DNA of 30,361 nt from the NCBI GenBank assembly GCA_947623755.1, contig CANQHB010000002.1, positions 1-30,361 on the forward strand, given 5' to 3'. The DNA comes from an uncultured Bacilli bacterium (GTDB taxonomy: Bacteria > Bacillota_I > Bacilli_A > RF39 > UBA660). The number at the start of each line of letters is the position of its first letter. Position 1 is the first letter of the stretch. Positions 7,131 to 14,501 of the stretch are shown here, piece after piece. A program made the position numbers and the translations under genes. The notes under the pieces are model-generated. The model was given only the letters and a program-made list of their open reading frames with translations. It did no database searches and had not been told where the DNA came from.

Positions 7131-7865
7131 ATGCAAAAAAAGAAAGTAATAATATTGGTGGGGCTTGGAGTGATACTAGGGGGATTAATAATATTTGCTT
7201 GTACCCATAAGTATCAAGATAGCCACCTTCGGATTGAGGGAGTAAGAGTTAAACTAGAAGAAAATTCCTTAGTGGTGGAAGACTGTGACTATAAAAATGT
7301 GGCTTATTGTGAAAAGAAAGTAAAACTGGAAGATGAAGAACAAACTTTAGCTTTTGAGTATTTAAAATTTAAAGAAAATGGTTACCCAGCGGCGATTAAA
7401 GCGTCCATAAATGGTAAAGAATTTTATTATGCAGATGGGCTTAATATTGAGACTAGAGGAACCATGGATTTACGAGTATTTTATAATTTCTATGTTATGG
7501 ATAATAAATATATTATGTTTACCATTACCGAAGGCTCTGGAGAACATGCGACTACACTTTATGCGATTGATAAAACCGGCAAGATTATTTTAGAAGAAAA
7601 AGAAATTGATGAAGATAATATGTTAATTGATGATTATAGTCAAAATTATGTATCATATGATAAAAATACGGTTAAAGTACATGCTTCTAGAATAACTAAT
7701 GGTACGAATTATAATGGAGAAAGTATATGTAATGCTAAACCAAAAACAGTTGTTGAAGCTTATTATATTTATACTTATAAAGATGGAAAATTTAATAAAA
7801 AACAGGGAGAAGTTATTACGGCTAAAGAATACATAGAAGATAACAATATAACTTGTAATGCTTAA
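7131..7865 (+). CDS. Exported, membrane-anchored protein of unknown function (possible lipoprotein)
   Basis: 244 residues with a strong AGGGAGG site ten bases upstream. The N-terminus is MQKKK followed by about 18 hydrophobic residues ending in IIFAC-THK. This could be an uncleaved anchor or a lipobox-like site with Cys24 as the lipid-modified residue, although Phe at -2 is atypical. The outer domain (about 30-244) is rich in D, E, K and Y and has short beta-type repeats. It also has an early CDYKNVAYC cysteine pair and a later pair (CNAKP and the C-terminal CNA). I know no family for it. It has its own promoter and a terminator at its stop, so it is a single-gene unit. Confidence 0.6.
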   Translation: MQKKKVIILVGLGVILGGLIIFACTHKYQDSHLRIEGVRVKLEENSLVVEDCDYKNVAYCEKKVKLEDEEQTLAFEYLKFKENGYPAAIKASINGKEFYYADGLNIETRGTMDLRVFYNFYVMDNKYIMFTITEGSGEHATTLYAIDKTGKIILEEKEIDEDNMLIDDYSQNYVSYDKNTVKVHASRITNGTNYNGESICNAKPKTVVEAYYIYTYKDGKFNKKQGEVITAKEYIEDNNITCNA

Positions 7866-7890
7866 AAGAGATGAGATAATCTCTTTTTTT
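7864..7890 (+). terminator. Rho-independent terminator
   Basis: AAAAGAGAT (7864-7872) pairs with ATCTCTTTT (7879-7887) and runs into more Ts. It directly follows the stop of the exported protein. Confidence 0.85.
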
Positions 7891-7902
7891 TAGGGATAGA
7901 AG

Positions 7903-7931
7903 TTGCGAATTTAAGAAAAAAAAGATATAAT
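7903..7931 (+). promoter_or_regulatory. Sigma-A promoter of tgt
   Basis: TTGCGA (7903-7908), a 17-nt spacer and TATAAT (7926-7931), 16 nt before the tgt start. Confidence 0.72.
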
Positions 7932-7947
7932 TAGATAGGTGATGTTG

Positions 7948-9072
7948 ATGAAATTTACATATAACTTAGAGAAAACAGAAAAGAATACGAAAGCAAGATT
8001 AGGTTCTTTTAGATATAATGGTAAAACGTTTTTAACTCCAATGTTTATGCCTGTAGGAACGCAAGCTACAGTAAAAACATTAGCGCCGGAAGAATTAAAA
8101 GAAATCAATTCCGGAATTATTTTAGCGAATACTTATCATTTATGGCTTAGACCAGGTGAAGATATAATTGATATGGCCGGAGGTTTACATAAGTTTATGA
8201 ATTGGGACCAACCTATTTTAACAGATAGTGGGGGATATCAAGTATTTTCGCTTGCCAATCCCAAAGATATAAGTGAAGAAGGCGTTAAATTTAAAAGCCA
8301 TTTAAATGGAGATACTTTATTTTTAACTCCCGAAAAATCAATTGCAATTCAAAATAAATTAGATAGTGATATTGCGATGAGTTTTGATGAGTGTCCACCG
8401 GCAAGTGCTAATCATGAATATATGGAGAATAGTGTTAAAAGAACAATTAGATGGGCCAAAAGAGGTAAAGAGGTACACAATAACCCTAATCAAATGTTAT
8501 TTGGAATAGTGCAGGGAGGGGCTTATCCGGATTTAAGAAAATATTCAGCGATAGAAACAGTAAAATTAGATTTTGATGGTTATAGTATTGGGGGAGTTGC
8601 TAATGATGATGAATCAAAGGAAGATATGTATAAAGCCATAGATTATGCCATTCCGTATTTACCAGAAAATAAAATTAGATATTTAATGGGGGTGGGGGAA
8701 CCTATTGATTTAATTGAAGGTGTAATAAGAGGAATCGATATTTTTGATTGTGTTTTGCCAACAAGACTCGCCAGACATGGACACGCTTTTACCCCACAGG
8801 GAAAAATTAATCTTAAAAATGCTAAATATAAAACTGATTTTACCCCAATTAGTGAGACATGTGATTGTTATACCTGCACGCATTATACCAAAGCTTATGT
8901 AAGACATTTAATTACCAGTGAAGAGACTTTGGGGGCAAGATTACTTTCTATTCATAATATCCGTTTTTTAATAAAAATGATGGAAGATATGCAAGAAGCA
9001 ATTAAGAATGATAATATTTTAGAGTATAAAAAAAATTTTATCAAAAATTATTATGGAGATAAACATGAGTAA
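7948..9072 (+). CDS. tgt: Queuine/preQ1 tRNA-guanine transglycosylase
   Basis: 374 residues from ATG 7948, with AGGTGA five bases upstream; in-frame GTG and ATG codons at 7939 and 7942 overlap that site. The enzyme swaps guanine-34 of GUN-anticodon tRNAs for preQ1 (bacterial form) on the way to queuosine. The fold is a TIM barrel. Asp93 lies in TDSGGYQVFSL, the FGIVQGG loop is at about 185-191, and GVGEP is at 248-252. The predicted nucleophile is Asp267 in IFDCVLPTR. The zinc site is Cys305, Cys307 and Cys310 (CDCYTC) with His336 (SIHN). Length and motifs are normal. Its stop overlaps the next gene by 8 bp. In Bacillus, tgt is followed by yajC, yrzE and yrbG; relatives of the last two occur about 4 kb downstream here. 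Confidence 0.97.
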   Translation: MKFTYNLEKTEKNTKARLGSFRYNGKTFLTPMFMPVGTQATVKTLAPEELKEINSGIILANTYHLWLRPGEDIIDMAGGLHKFMNWDQPILTDSGGYQVFSLANPKDISEEGVKFKSHLNGDTLFLTPEKSIAIQNKLDSDIAMSFDECPPASANHEYMENSVKRTIRWAKRGKEVHNNPNQMLFGIVQGGAYPDLRKYSAIETVKLDFDGYSIGGVANDDESKEDMYKAIDYAIPYLPENKIRYLMGVGEPIDLIEGVIRGIDIFDCVLPTRLARHGHAFTPQGKINLKNAKYKTDFTPISETCDCYTCTHYTKAYVRHLITSEETLGARLLSIHNIRFLIKMMEDMQEAIKNDNILEYKKNFIKNYYGDKHE

Positions 9073-9370
9073 TAAAAAAGTAATTATTTTAACTATTTTT
9101 ATTATTTTGGGAATGATTATATTTCCAACTATCTATAAGATATATGCCGATAATAATGCAAGTAAAATAAAAGTAGTGGAAGAAGAATTTAAGTATCAAG
9201 CAAGTAGGTGTTATAATAAAGGAGATTGCAAAGAAGAAATTATTTATTTAAAAGAATTATATAAAAATAAATATATTAAAGATAAACTTACAAATCCAAT
9301 AAATAAGAAGTATTATAGTGAAGAGTCATATATTAATATAAGCACTAAGGAAATTAAGCTAATTTCTTAG
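9065..9370 (+). CDS. Small membrane-anchored protein with a pilin-like tail
   Basis: 101 residues from ATG 9065, with GGAG six bases upstream; the in-frame ATG at 9053 is upstream of that site. It overlaps the tgt stop, so it is co-translated with it. One hydrophobic segment (residues 6-25) is followed by YADNNASK and a soluble part with two cysteines (CYNKGDC). The C-terminal pattern, a leucine/tyrosine helix, then LTNPINKKYY and a short strand SYINIS, recalls the end of G-type pseudopilins (L-x-NP...sYV). However, the prepilin motif G-F-T-x-x-E is missing. It occupies the place of yajC in Bacillus but shows no YajC features. The function is unknown. Confidence 0.5.
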   Translation: MSNKKVIILTIFIILGMIIFPTIYKIYADNNASKIKVVEEEFKYQASRCYNKGDCKEEIIYLKELYKNKYIKDKLTNPINKKYYSEESYINISTKEIKLIS

Positions 9371-9377
9371 TGCTTTT
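9341..9377 (+). terminator. Strong rho-independent terminator after the tgt operon
   Basis: AGCACTAAG (9341-9349) plus AAATTA pairs with TAATTT and CTTAGTGCT, with one bulged G. It is followed by TTTTTG. The arms include the end of the small gene. Confidence 0.85.
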
Positions 9378-9412
9378 TGTTTGTTAAATTTAAAGAAAAT
9401 AATTCAAAGATA

Positions 9413-9441
9413 TTGCAATTTATTAATTATTATTGTATATT
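9413..9441 (+). promoter_or_regulatory. Sigma-A promoter of the surface-protein pair, with a long leader
   Basis: TTGCAA (9413-9418), a 17-nt spacer and TATATT (9436-9441). It leaves a leader of about 100 nt (9448-9548). The leader contains a small inverted repeat TAGCA/TGCTA (about 9465-9480) followed by a short T-run. I see no known riboswitch in it. Confidence 0.5.
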
Positions 9442-9548
9442 ATAAATATAATACAAGTCGTAATATAGCATAATTTGCTATCTTTTGTCGAAAGTAATGA
9501 AATTATTTTAAGGAAGTATTAAAATAGATAAGTAAAGGATGATTTGGG

Positions 9549-10421
9549 ATGAAAAAAAGGAAATTTGTATTAGTTTTTACAATTGTAGGAGCAATATTAA
9601 TCATTGTGGGAATTGCTTATGCTTATTTTACCTCGCAGTTTAAAAGTACCGGAGAGGGTGGTTCTATTACAGTTAAGACGGTGGAACTTAATAATGTGAG
9701 TTTACAAGTTGAAGGAAAAATTACTTTTGATGATTTAGATATTTTGCCAGGGCACAAAAATGTTTCGGCGGTTAAAGTAACAGCTTTTGGAAGTGACCAG
9801 ATGGTTACCTATAATTTAGTATGGAAAGGTACGAATAGTCTTACAACACCACTTAAATATTATGTTTATAAAGCACCTAAAGAGGAAAAGCCTGAAGTTA
9901 CATGTCGCCAACTTACTTCGGGTAATGCTAATTTTAGAAAATATTATGAGAAATGTGATTATAGTGGGTTTGAAAACTTAGGTGAGGTAGTATCTTCAGG
10001 AGTAATAAATAAAACCGAGGGAGAACAATCTTTTAATTTAATGGTTAATGAAGCTTTAAAAGGAACAAAAGATGGGACGTCAACTTATTATTATGTCGTT
10101 TTAGAATTTGAAAATAAAGATGAAGAACAGAATTATGATATAAATGGTTCATTTGATGGGGAAGTAACAGTAGAACAAGCAACGTCTACTTTAGCAGATA
10201 TTACAATTAATAAATTGTATAAAAAAGTTAATGGAGAAAATCAAGAAATAACAAAAGAACCAGATAAAAGTGAAGGCTATACTTTAGATTTAACGGAAAG
10301 TAGTTGTGATGGGGGAGTAGAATTAGGTTTTGATGATGAAGCTTATACCGTAATAGTTAAACAATTAACTAAACCGACAGTTTGTAGTTTAGTATATAAA
10401 TTAAAAGAAGGGGGTAATTAA
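9549..10421 (+). CDS. Secreted surface protein with camelysin/TasA-like signal region
   Basis: 290 residues, with AAAGGA upstream of the ATG. The N-terminus (MKKRKF, then about 20 hydrophobic residues ending in GIAYAYFTSQF) resembles the SipW-processed signal of TasA/camelysin-type fibre proteins. Residues about 35-200 form a beta-rich domain with a conserved-looking DILPGHKNVSAVKVTA. A cysteine pair (CRQL and KCDYSG) lies near residues 117-134. The C-terminal about 70 residues form a separate module with two cysteines (GYTLDLTESSC and CSLVYKL) that is shared with the next gene and with the gene at 29953. It lies two bases before the next gene, so the two are one operon. Role in the envelope or in adhesion is inferred; no SipW homologue is in the window. 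Confidence 0.6.
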   Translation: MKKRKFVLVFTIVGAILIIVGIAYAYFTSQFKSTGEGGSITVKTVELNNVSLQVEGKITFDDLDILPGHKNVSAVKVTAFGSDQMVTYNLVWKGTNSLTTPLKYYVYKAPKEEKPEVTCRQLTSGNANFRKYYEKCDYSGFENLGEVVSSGVINKTEGEQSFNLMVNEALKGTKDGTSTYYYVVLEFENKDEEQNYDINGSFDGEVTVEQATSTLADITINKLYKKVNGENQEITKEPDKSEGYTLDLTESSCDGGVELGFDDEAYTVIVKQLTKPTVCSLVYKLKEGGN

Positions 10422-10423
10422 TC

Positions 10424-11836
10424 ATGTCAAAGAAAATATATTTAGGAGTAATGATATTAATTATCTTTTTAGCTTTAGGATTGGTAATGACTTTTAAGCA
10501 GGAAGCAAAAGAAATTTACATGGAAAATGACAATATTTTAAATGATGGTGCTGTGGCGGTTTATGTAGAACAAAATAATGGAGCATTTGTTAATGCTAGT
10601 AGTATCCCTGCTAAAACAGATGGTTATGTAATTGATGATACTCAAACAGCATGTAATGGAAATGCCCAAATAACATGGGATAATGATAACTGGGAAGCAC
10701 ATGTTTCAAGTATTAGTAGTAATAATGTAAGTTGTTATTTGTTTTTTAGAAAAAAAACTTTATCTGAGCAAACTTTAAGTAAATTGGAATTGAAATCTAA
10801 AGGGACAATTGGTCCTATAACAGGCCCGGCTTGTGATAGTGATGAAAATTGTGGAGATGAAACTGTAAAAAGAATGGATCAAAATGGTGTATATTATGCT
10901 GGAGAAGACAATGATGGAGGAAGTTATATATTCCGTGGAACAGTCGATAATAACTGGGTTAAATTTGGACAAACAAGTGATAATCAAGATATATGGTGGA
11001 GAATCATCCGAATAAATGGTAATGGAAGTATAAGATTAATTTATTCTGGAAAGGGTGCGCAACCACCAACAAATAATGGCGAAAATATGATGGAAAATCA
11101 AAGGTATAATACAGATATGAATGATAATACATATGTAGGATACTATTATGGTTCTCCAAATCAAACAACATATGAAGCAGCACATACCAATGAACATCCG
11201 AGTAATTTAGCAATACAAACAGAGGATTGGTTTACAAGTAGTACTAATTTAGATGACCAAGCTCAATTAAATCATATCGATGAAAATGTTGGTTTTTGTA
11301 ATGATAGAAAATTGTCTAATTATAATCATGGATTCAATGATTATTTAAATAAAGGATATGGTACGGAACCAACTTGGTATGCAATAATTGATAGAACTCA
11401 AGAACCAAACAGTAATGAAGCACTTATTTCTTTAGTGCCAACTTTAAAATGTGGAGAAACAGATAGTAATGATTATGATAGGGATTATTTTACTTGGAAA
11501 GAAAAAGCAACTAGAGGTAATAGAAAGCTTAATCAACCTGTAGGACATATAACAGCAGATGAAGTTATATATGCTGGCGCATTTAGTGGAGAAGAAAATA
11601 ATTCTTTATGGTTAAAGTTAGATACAACAGGTTATTTGACTATGACTCCGGAATATTTTCACAATAGTGGTTTATCGTATGTTGTTCGTGTTGATGAAAC
11701 TGGTAGATTTGGCGCAATTGGTAAGTCTATTGGTATTCGTCCAGTAATCAATTTAAAAGCAGATACTTCATTTGAACCTAGTAATGAATCTGCTGAATGG
11801 GGAACAAAAGAAAATCCTTATGTAGTAAGTAATTAA
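10424..11836 (+). CDS. Secreted protein with C-terminal DUF6273-like domain
   Basis: 470 residues. Residues 5-24 form a signal or anchor helix. Residues about 45-110 form the two-cysteine module also found in the previous protein (GYVIDDTQTAC to CYLFF). A linker follows with CDSDENCGDE. The large C-terminal domain (about 135-470) has the hallmarks of a domain frequent in surface proteins of gut Firmicutes: GSYIFRGTVDNNWVKFG, WWRIIRINGNGSIRLIY, a GIRPVINLKAD strand near the end and a terminal GTKENPYVV. I associate this with DUF6273/FISUMP-like domains. It is cotranscribed with the upstream gene and ends in a terminator. The ligand is unknown; a cell-surface binding role is likely. Confidence 0.65.
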   Translation: MSKKIYLGVMILIIFLALGLVMTFKQEAKEIYMENDNILNDGAVAVYVEQNNGAFVNASSIPAKTDGYVIDDTQTACNGNAQITWDNDNWEAHVSSISSNNVSCYLFFRKKTLSEQTLSKLELKSKGTIGPITGPACDSDENCGDETVKRMDQNGVYYAGEDNDGGSYIFRGTVDNNWVKFGQTSDNQDIWWRIIRINGNGSIRLIYSGKGAQPPTNNGENMMENQRYNTDMNDNTYVGYYYGSPNQTTYEAAHTNEHPSNLAIQTEDWFTSSTNLDDQAQLNHIDENVGFCNDRKLSNYNHGFNDYLNKGYGTEPTWYAIIDRTQEPNSNEALISLVPTLKCGETDSNDYDRDYFTWKEKATRGNRKLNQPVGHITADEVIYAGAFSGEENNSLWLKLDTTGYLTMTPEYFHNSGLSYVVRVDETGRFGAIGKSIGIRPVINLKADTSFEPSNESAEWGTKENPYVVSN

Positions 11837-11858
11837 AGTAACTTTGGTTACTTTTTTG
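11836..11858 (+). terminator. Rho-independent terminator after the surface-protein pair
   Basis: AAGTAAC (11836-11842), loop TTTG, GTTACTT (11847-11853), then Ts. Confidence 0.8.
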
Positions 11859-11909
11859 TCTTTTTAAATGTCGAAAAATGTCTTAAATTGAAATGGTTTG
11901 TCGAATCGC

Positions 11910-11938
11910 TTGCAGAAGTATTAATAATGTGTTAGGAT
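11910..11938 (+). promoter_or_regulatory. Candidate promoter of the Rpn-like gene
   Basis: TTGCAG (11910-11915), a 17-nt spacer and TAGGAT (11933-11938), the latter preceded by TGT (extended -10). The transcript would start close to the hairpin at 11942. Confidence 0.4.
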
Positions 11939-11941
11939 ACA

Positions 11942-11957
11942 GCCTTCGAAAGGAGGC
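11942..11957 (+). promoter_or_regulatory. GNRA-capped hairpin covering the ribosome-binding site
   Basis: GCCTTC-GAAA-GGAGGC forms a 6-bp stem (one T-G pair) with a GAAA tetraloop. The ribosome-binding site AAAGGAGG (11949-11956) of the Rpn-like gene lies in its loop and 3' arm. This would limit translation. Confidence 0.55.
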
Positions 11958-11962
11958 ATGTT

Positions 11963-12793
11963 ATGCTAAAAACCATTAATACATTTCAGGGTCTAACTAA
12001 TGATATCGATTTTAAATATTTGTTTAGTAAAGAAGAAATCTTAAAAGATTTTGTAAATAGCTTTCTAGAATATAATAAAATAAATAAAAGAGTAACCATA
12101 AAAAGTATCACTCCTCAAAAATGGATTCAATCTGAAAAACACTTTCAAAAACAATATTATGGCGATATTGTAATGGTTTTAGATGAAGATGAAATAATAT
12201 CACTTGAAATGTATAAAGAATTTAATCAAGTGAAATTTAAAAAAAGTCTAAGTTATATAAGTAGATTATATGGTAACCAATTAGAAATGGGACAAAATTA
12301 TGAAAGTTTAAAGAAAGTATGTGGCATATCTTTAATTGAGGGAAAATACCAAAATAACCAGCTAATAAACAAATACATATTTGGAAAAAATGAAGTAAAG
12401 AAAATAATAGATTGTGAAGAATTAGAGTTATATGTAGTAAATTTAGAAAAGATTGACAAGAATAATAAAGAAAGCTATAATGAGAATGAAGAGCAAAGAT
12501 TTATAAAATGGTTAAGACTAATAAAAGCGAGGAGTATAGAAGAAATGAAAGAAATAGGAAAGGATGATAAGAAAATGGAAGAAGCAATAAGATACATAGA
12601 GAACTGGTATAGAGAAAGTGATAGAACAGGATTAAAAAGAATGTTAGATGAAGCGGAATATAATGGTATAGAATTTGGTTCAAACAAAAGAAACAAAGAA
12701 GTTGCTAAAAATATGTTGGCGGATGATTTAGATATTAATATAATTAGTAAATATACTGGTTTAAGTAAAAAAGAAATAGAAGCTTTAAAGTAA
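11963..12793 (+). CDS. rpn: Rpn-family recombination-promoting nuclease / PD-(D/E)XK transposase-like protein
   Basis: 276 residues. The opening NDIDFKYLFSKEEILKDFVNSFL matches the start of the Rpn/putative transposase family (PF12784 type). The PD-(D/E)XK core is visible as Asp68 in YYGDIVM and Glu82 in SLEMYKEF. The usual IExQ motif reads LEMY, so Gln is replaced by Tyr84, which may reduce activity. The C-terminal signature (EVAKNMLADDLDINIISKYTGLSKKEIEAL) is intact. Family members promote RecA-independent recombination and are often variable accessory genes. There is no inverted-repeat pair or target duplication that I can see. It sits with surface genes between tgt and the yrzE/yrbG pair. 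A hairpin covers its ribosome-binding site. Confidence 0.8.
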   Translation: MLKTINTFQGLTNDIDFKYLFSKEEILKDFVNSFLEYNKINKRVTIKSITPQKWIQSEKHFQKQYYGDIVMVLDEDEIISLEMYKEFNQVKFKKSLSYISRLYGNQLEMGQNYESLKKVCGISLIEGKYQNNQLINKYIFGKNEVKKIIDCEELELYVVNLEKIDKNNKESYNENEEQRFIKWLRLIKARSIEEMKEIGKDDKKMEEAIRYIENWYRESDRTGLKRMLDEAEYNGIEFGSNKRNKEVAKNMLADDLDINIISKYTGLSKKEIEALK

Positions 12794-12812
12794 TTATTTA
12801 AGCTTCTTTATT
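12779..12812 (+). terminator. Terminator after the Rpn-like gene
   Basis: GAAGCTT (12779-12785) pairs with AAGCTTC (12800-12806), followed by TTTATTTT. It spans the stop codon and the 3' end of the convergent gene. Confidence 0.55.
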
Positions 12813-13165
12813 TTGATATTTTTACCAAATGAACCACCTAGAATGCTACTAAATAAAAGAATTAAATAATAAATAATTCGGTCAATATTAAAGGGGCTTC
12901 TAAAGATTATTAAATTTATAATAACTAGAGAAATAATAAAAATTAAACCTAGTTTTAACCCTAAAATGTAACCTTTTTCAAGAATTTCATGGCTAGCTTT
13001 AGCAGAGATAAGAAAGAATGAGATAGCAGTTAAAATAATAGATAATTTAGTAAGAAAGTTACTATTAAGACCAGTTAAATTAATTAGGGAAGTAACAGTT
13101 GCTATTACAATTATGAAAATAAGAAATAAGCCTAAATATTTTAAATAAGTTAATAATTTATACAT
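12794..13165 (-). CDS. yrzE: TIGR04086/YrzE-like membrane protein
   Basis: 123 residues with four predicted membrane helices and short basic loops, ending in GGSFGKNIKIKKLK. This size, topology and the terminal GGxxG-basic tail fit the TIGR04086 (YrzE-like) family, whose function is unknown. TAGGTGATATT precedes the ATG. In Bacillus yrzE lies between yajC and yrbG downstream of tgt; here it is divergent from the yrbG-like gene 72 bp away, which supports the assignment despite low complexity. Its strand is reversed relative to that order. Confidence 0.65.
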   Translation of the reverse strand: MYKLLTYLKYLGLFLIFIIVIATVTSLINLTGLNSNFLTKLSIILTAISFFLISAKASHEILEKGYILGLKLGLIFIISLVIINLIIFRSPFNIDRIIYYLILLFSSILGGSFGKNIKIKKLK

Positions 13166-13237
13166 AATATCACCTACTAAATTATATTAAATGATTAAAA
13201 AAATATGTCTTAACTCATAATAAATGTAGGTGATAAT

Positions 13238-13885
13238 ATGGAATTATTTAATGTGGTATTTAGAACATTGTTCTTTTACTTTTTTATTACATTAGCTTAT
13301 CGGATTATGGGAAAAAGAGAAGTGGGACAATTAGGAATTATTGATTTAATTGTCTCTATTTTAATCGCCGAGTTGGTGGCAATTAGTATTGAAAATAATA
13401 AAGATTCAATATTTTTAACAATTTTGCCAATTAGTTTGTTAGTAGTATTAGAGTTAGTGCTTGCTTATATTTCGATTAAATCCCGAACTTTTAGAACTAT
13501 TTTTGGAGGGAAACCATCGTTAATTATCGCTAATGGAAAAATTAATTATAGAGAAATGGTAAAACAAAGATATAGTATGGATGATTTACTTCTTAGTTTA
13601 AGACAAAAAGAAATAAGAAATATTGAGGATGTAGAATATGCTTTTTTGGAACCTAATGGCAAATTATCTGTTTTTAAATATAATTTCTTTAAACTTAAAA
13701 GTGCTTATCCTATGCCTTTAATTGTAGATGGAAGAGTGCAGGATAAAGCTTTAAAATATATTCGCAAAACTAAGGCTTGGTTAGAAATGGAACTTAGTTA
13801 TAAGAAATTAAAAATTAAAGACGTTTTTTATGCTTTTTATCGAAATAAAAAGATTTATATTGTGAAAAAAAGTGAAACAATTTAG
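13238..13885 (+). CDS. yrbG: DUF421 (YetF/YrbG-like) membrane protein
   Basis: 215 residues with TAGGTGATAAT before the ATG. The first about 80 residues hold three membrane helices with the family pattern YRIMGKREVGQLGIIDLIVSI. The cytoplasmic part continues with GGKPSLIIANGKINYREMVKQRYSMDDLL and IEDVEYAFLEPNGKLSVF, both diagnostic of DUF421. A C-terminal basic domain follows. The biochemical role of the family is unknown; some members are spore-associated (YetF, YrbG) and the genes commonly sit near tgt and spoVB. Length is normal. It probably shares a divergent promoter region with the yrzE-like gene. Confidence 0.88.
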   Translation: MELFNVVFRTLFFYFFITLAYRIMGKREVGQLGIIDLIVSILIAELVAISIENNKDSIFLTILPISLLVVLELVLAYISIKSRTFRTIFGGKPSLIIANGKINYREMVKQRYSMDDLLLSLRQKEIRNIEDVEYAFLEPNGKLSVFKYNFFKLKSAYPMPLIVDGRVQDKALKYIRKTKAWLEMELSYKKLKIKDVFYAFYRNKKIYIVKKSETI

Positions 13886-13892
13886 AAATAAC

Positions 13893-13921
13893 TTGTAATT
13901 AATTTAGATATAAATTATAAT
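13893..13921 (+). promoter_or_regulatory. Sigma-A promoter
   Basis: TTGTAA (13893-13898), a 17-nt spacer and TATAAT (13916-13921), 19 nt before the ATG at 13941. Confidence 0.65.
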
Positions 13922-13940
13922 ATTTAAACAGGTGGTTGGT

Positions 13941-14501
13941 ATGCATAGTTTATTTACCGAGTTAGATTTAATTGATTGGAACTTAGAAAGTTTTAAAGAA
14001 GAATATAATTTATATGACGAATATTTATTTGAATTAGTAGATGGTTGCTTTCTTAATTTACCAGAAAAAATTGATTCTAGTTATTTTACGGATATAGATT
14101 ATTTAGATTATTGTGATTTAGTCGCAGTAGAACATAAAAAAATTCTTAATGAAGCTTTAAAAGAGATGAAAGAATTAAGAGTTAAAGTGGATAATTTAAT
14201 AATAATAAGAAATAAAATAAGAGATATTATTGGTAAATTATCGACGTTAAGTAGGGAAGAAGTAAATTATTTACTTAGCCAGTATGGAAAAAGTCCAATT
14301 AACTTGGATTTTAAACAAATGCAAAGTCTAACATTTTTTAAGGACCAATTAAGGGTTGCACCTTTGTTAAAAGAATTTAGTAATCAAGATTTTAAAGATT
14401 TTTTAAAATACTTAGTAGATACAAGATTTAATAGAGGAGCTGTAAATGTTAAAGAAGCATTTGAAGATTATAGCCAAATAAAAGAATTACCTAGACGGTA
14501 A
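13941..14501 (+). CDS. Cytoplasmic helical protein of unknown function
   Basis: 186 residues from ATG 13941, with CAGGTGG six bases upstream; the in-frame GTG at 13932 is part of that site. I do not recognise a family. It is predicted all-helical and acidic in its first third (many D, E and Y), then has a coiled-coil-like stretch at about 65-105 and a helical C-terminus. There is no signal or membrane segment. It has its own promoter. Its last 11 bases overlap the end of the convergent type III toxin gene and there is no terminator between them, so the two transcripts must overlap at their 3' ends. Confidence 0.55.
   Translation: MHSLFTELDLIDWNLESFKEEYNLYDEYLFELVDGCFLNLPEKIDSSYFTDIDYLDYCDLVAVEHKKILNEALKEMKELRVKVDNLIIIRNKIRDIIGKLSTLSREEVNYLLSQYGKSPINLDFKQMQSLTFFKDQLRVAPLLKEFSNQDFKDFLKYLVDTRFNRGAVNVKEAFEDYSQIKELPRR

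Noticed and set aside
6930..7136. 68-residue minus-strand ORF over the end of xer
   Set aside because: Overlaps the catalytic His/Tyr codons of the recombinase and has no support of its own.
10775..11213. Minus-strand ORFs inside the DUF6273-like gene
   Set aside because: No ribosome-binding sites, low-complexity composition and complete overlap with a well-supported gene; antisense shadows.
12475..12696. Two minus-strand ORFs within the Rpn gene
   Set aside because: Serine/leucine-rich shadows of the lysine/glutamate-rich plus-strand frame.
11861..12830. Insertion sequence around the Rpn gene
   Set aside because: I found no terminal inverted repeats or target duplication flanking it.
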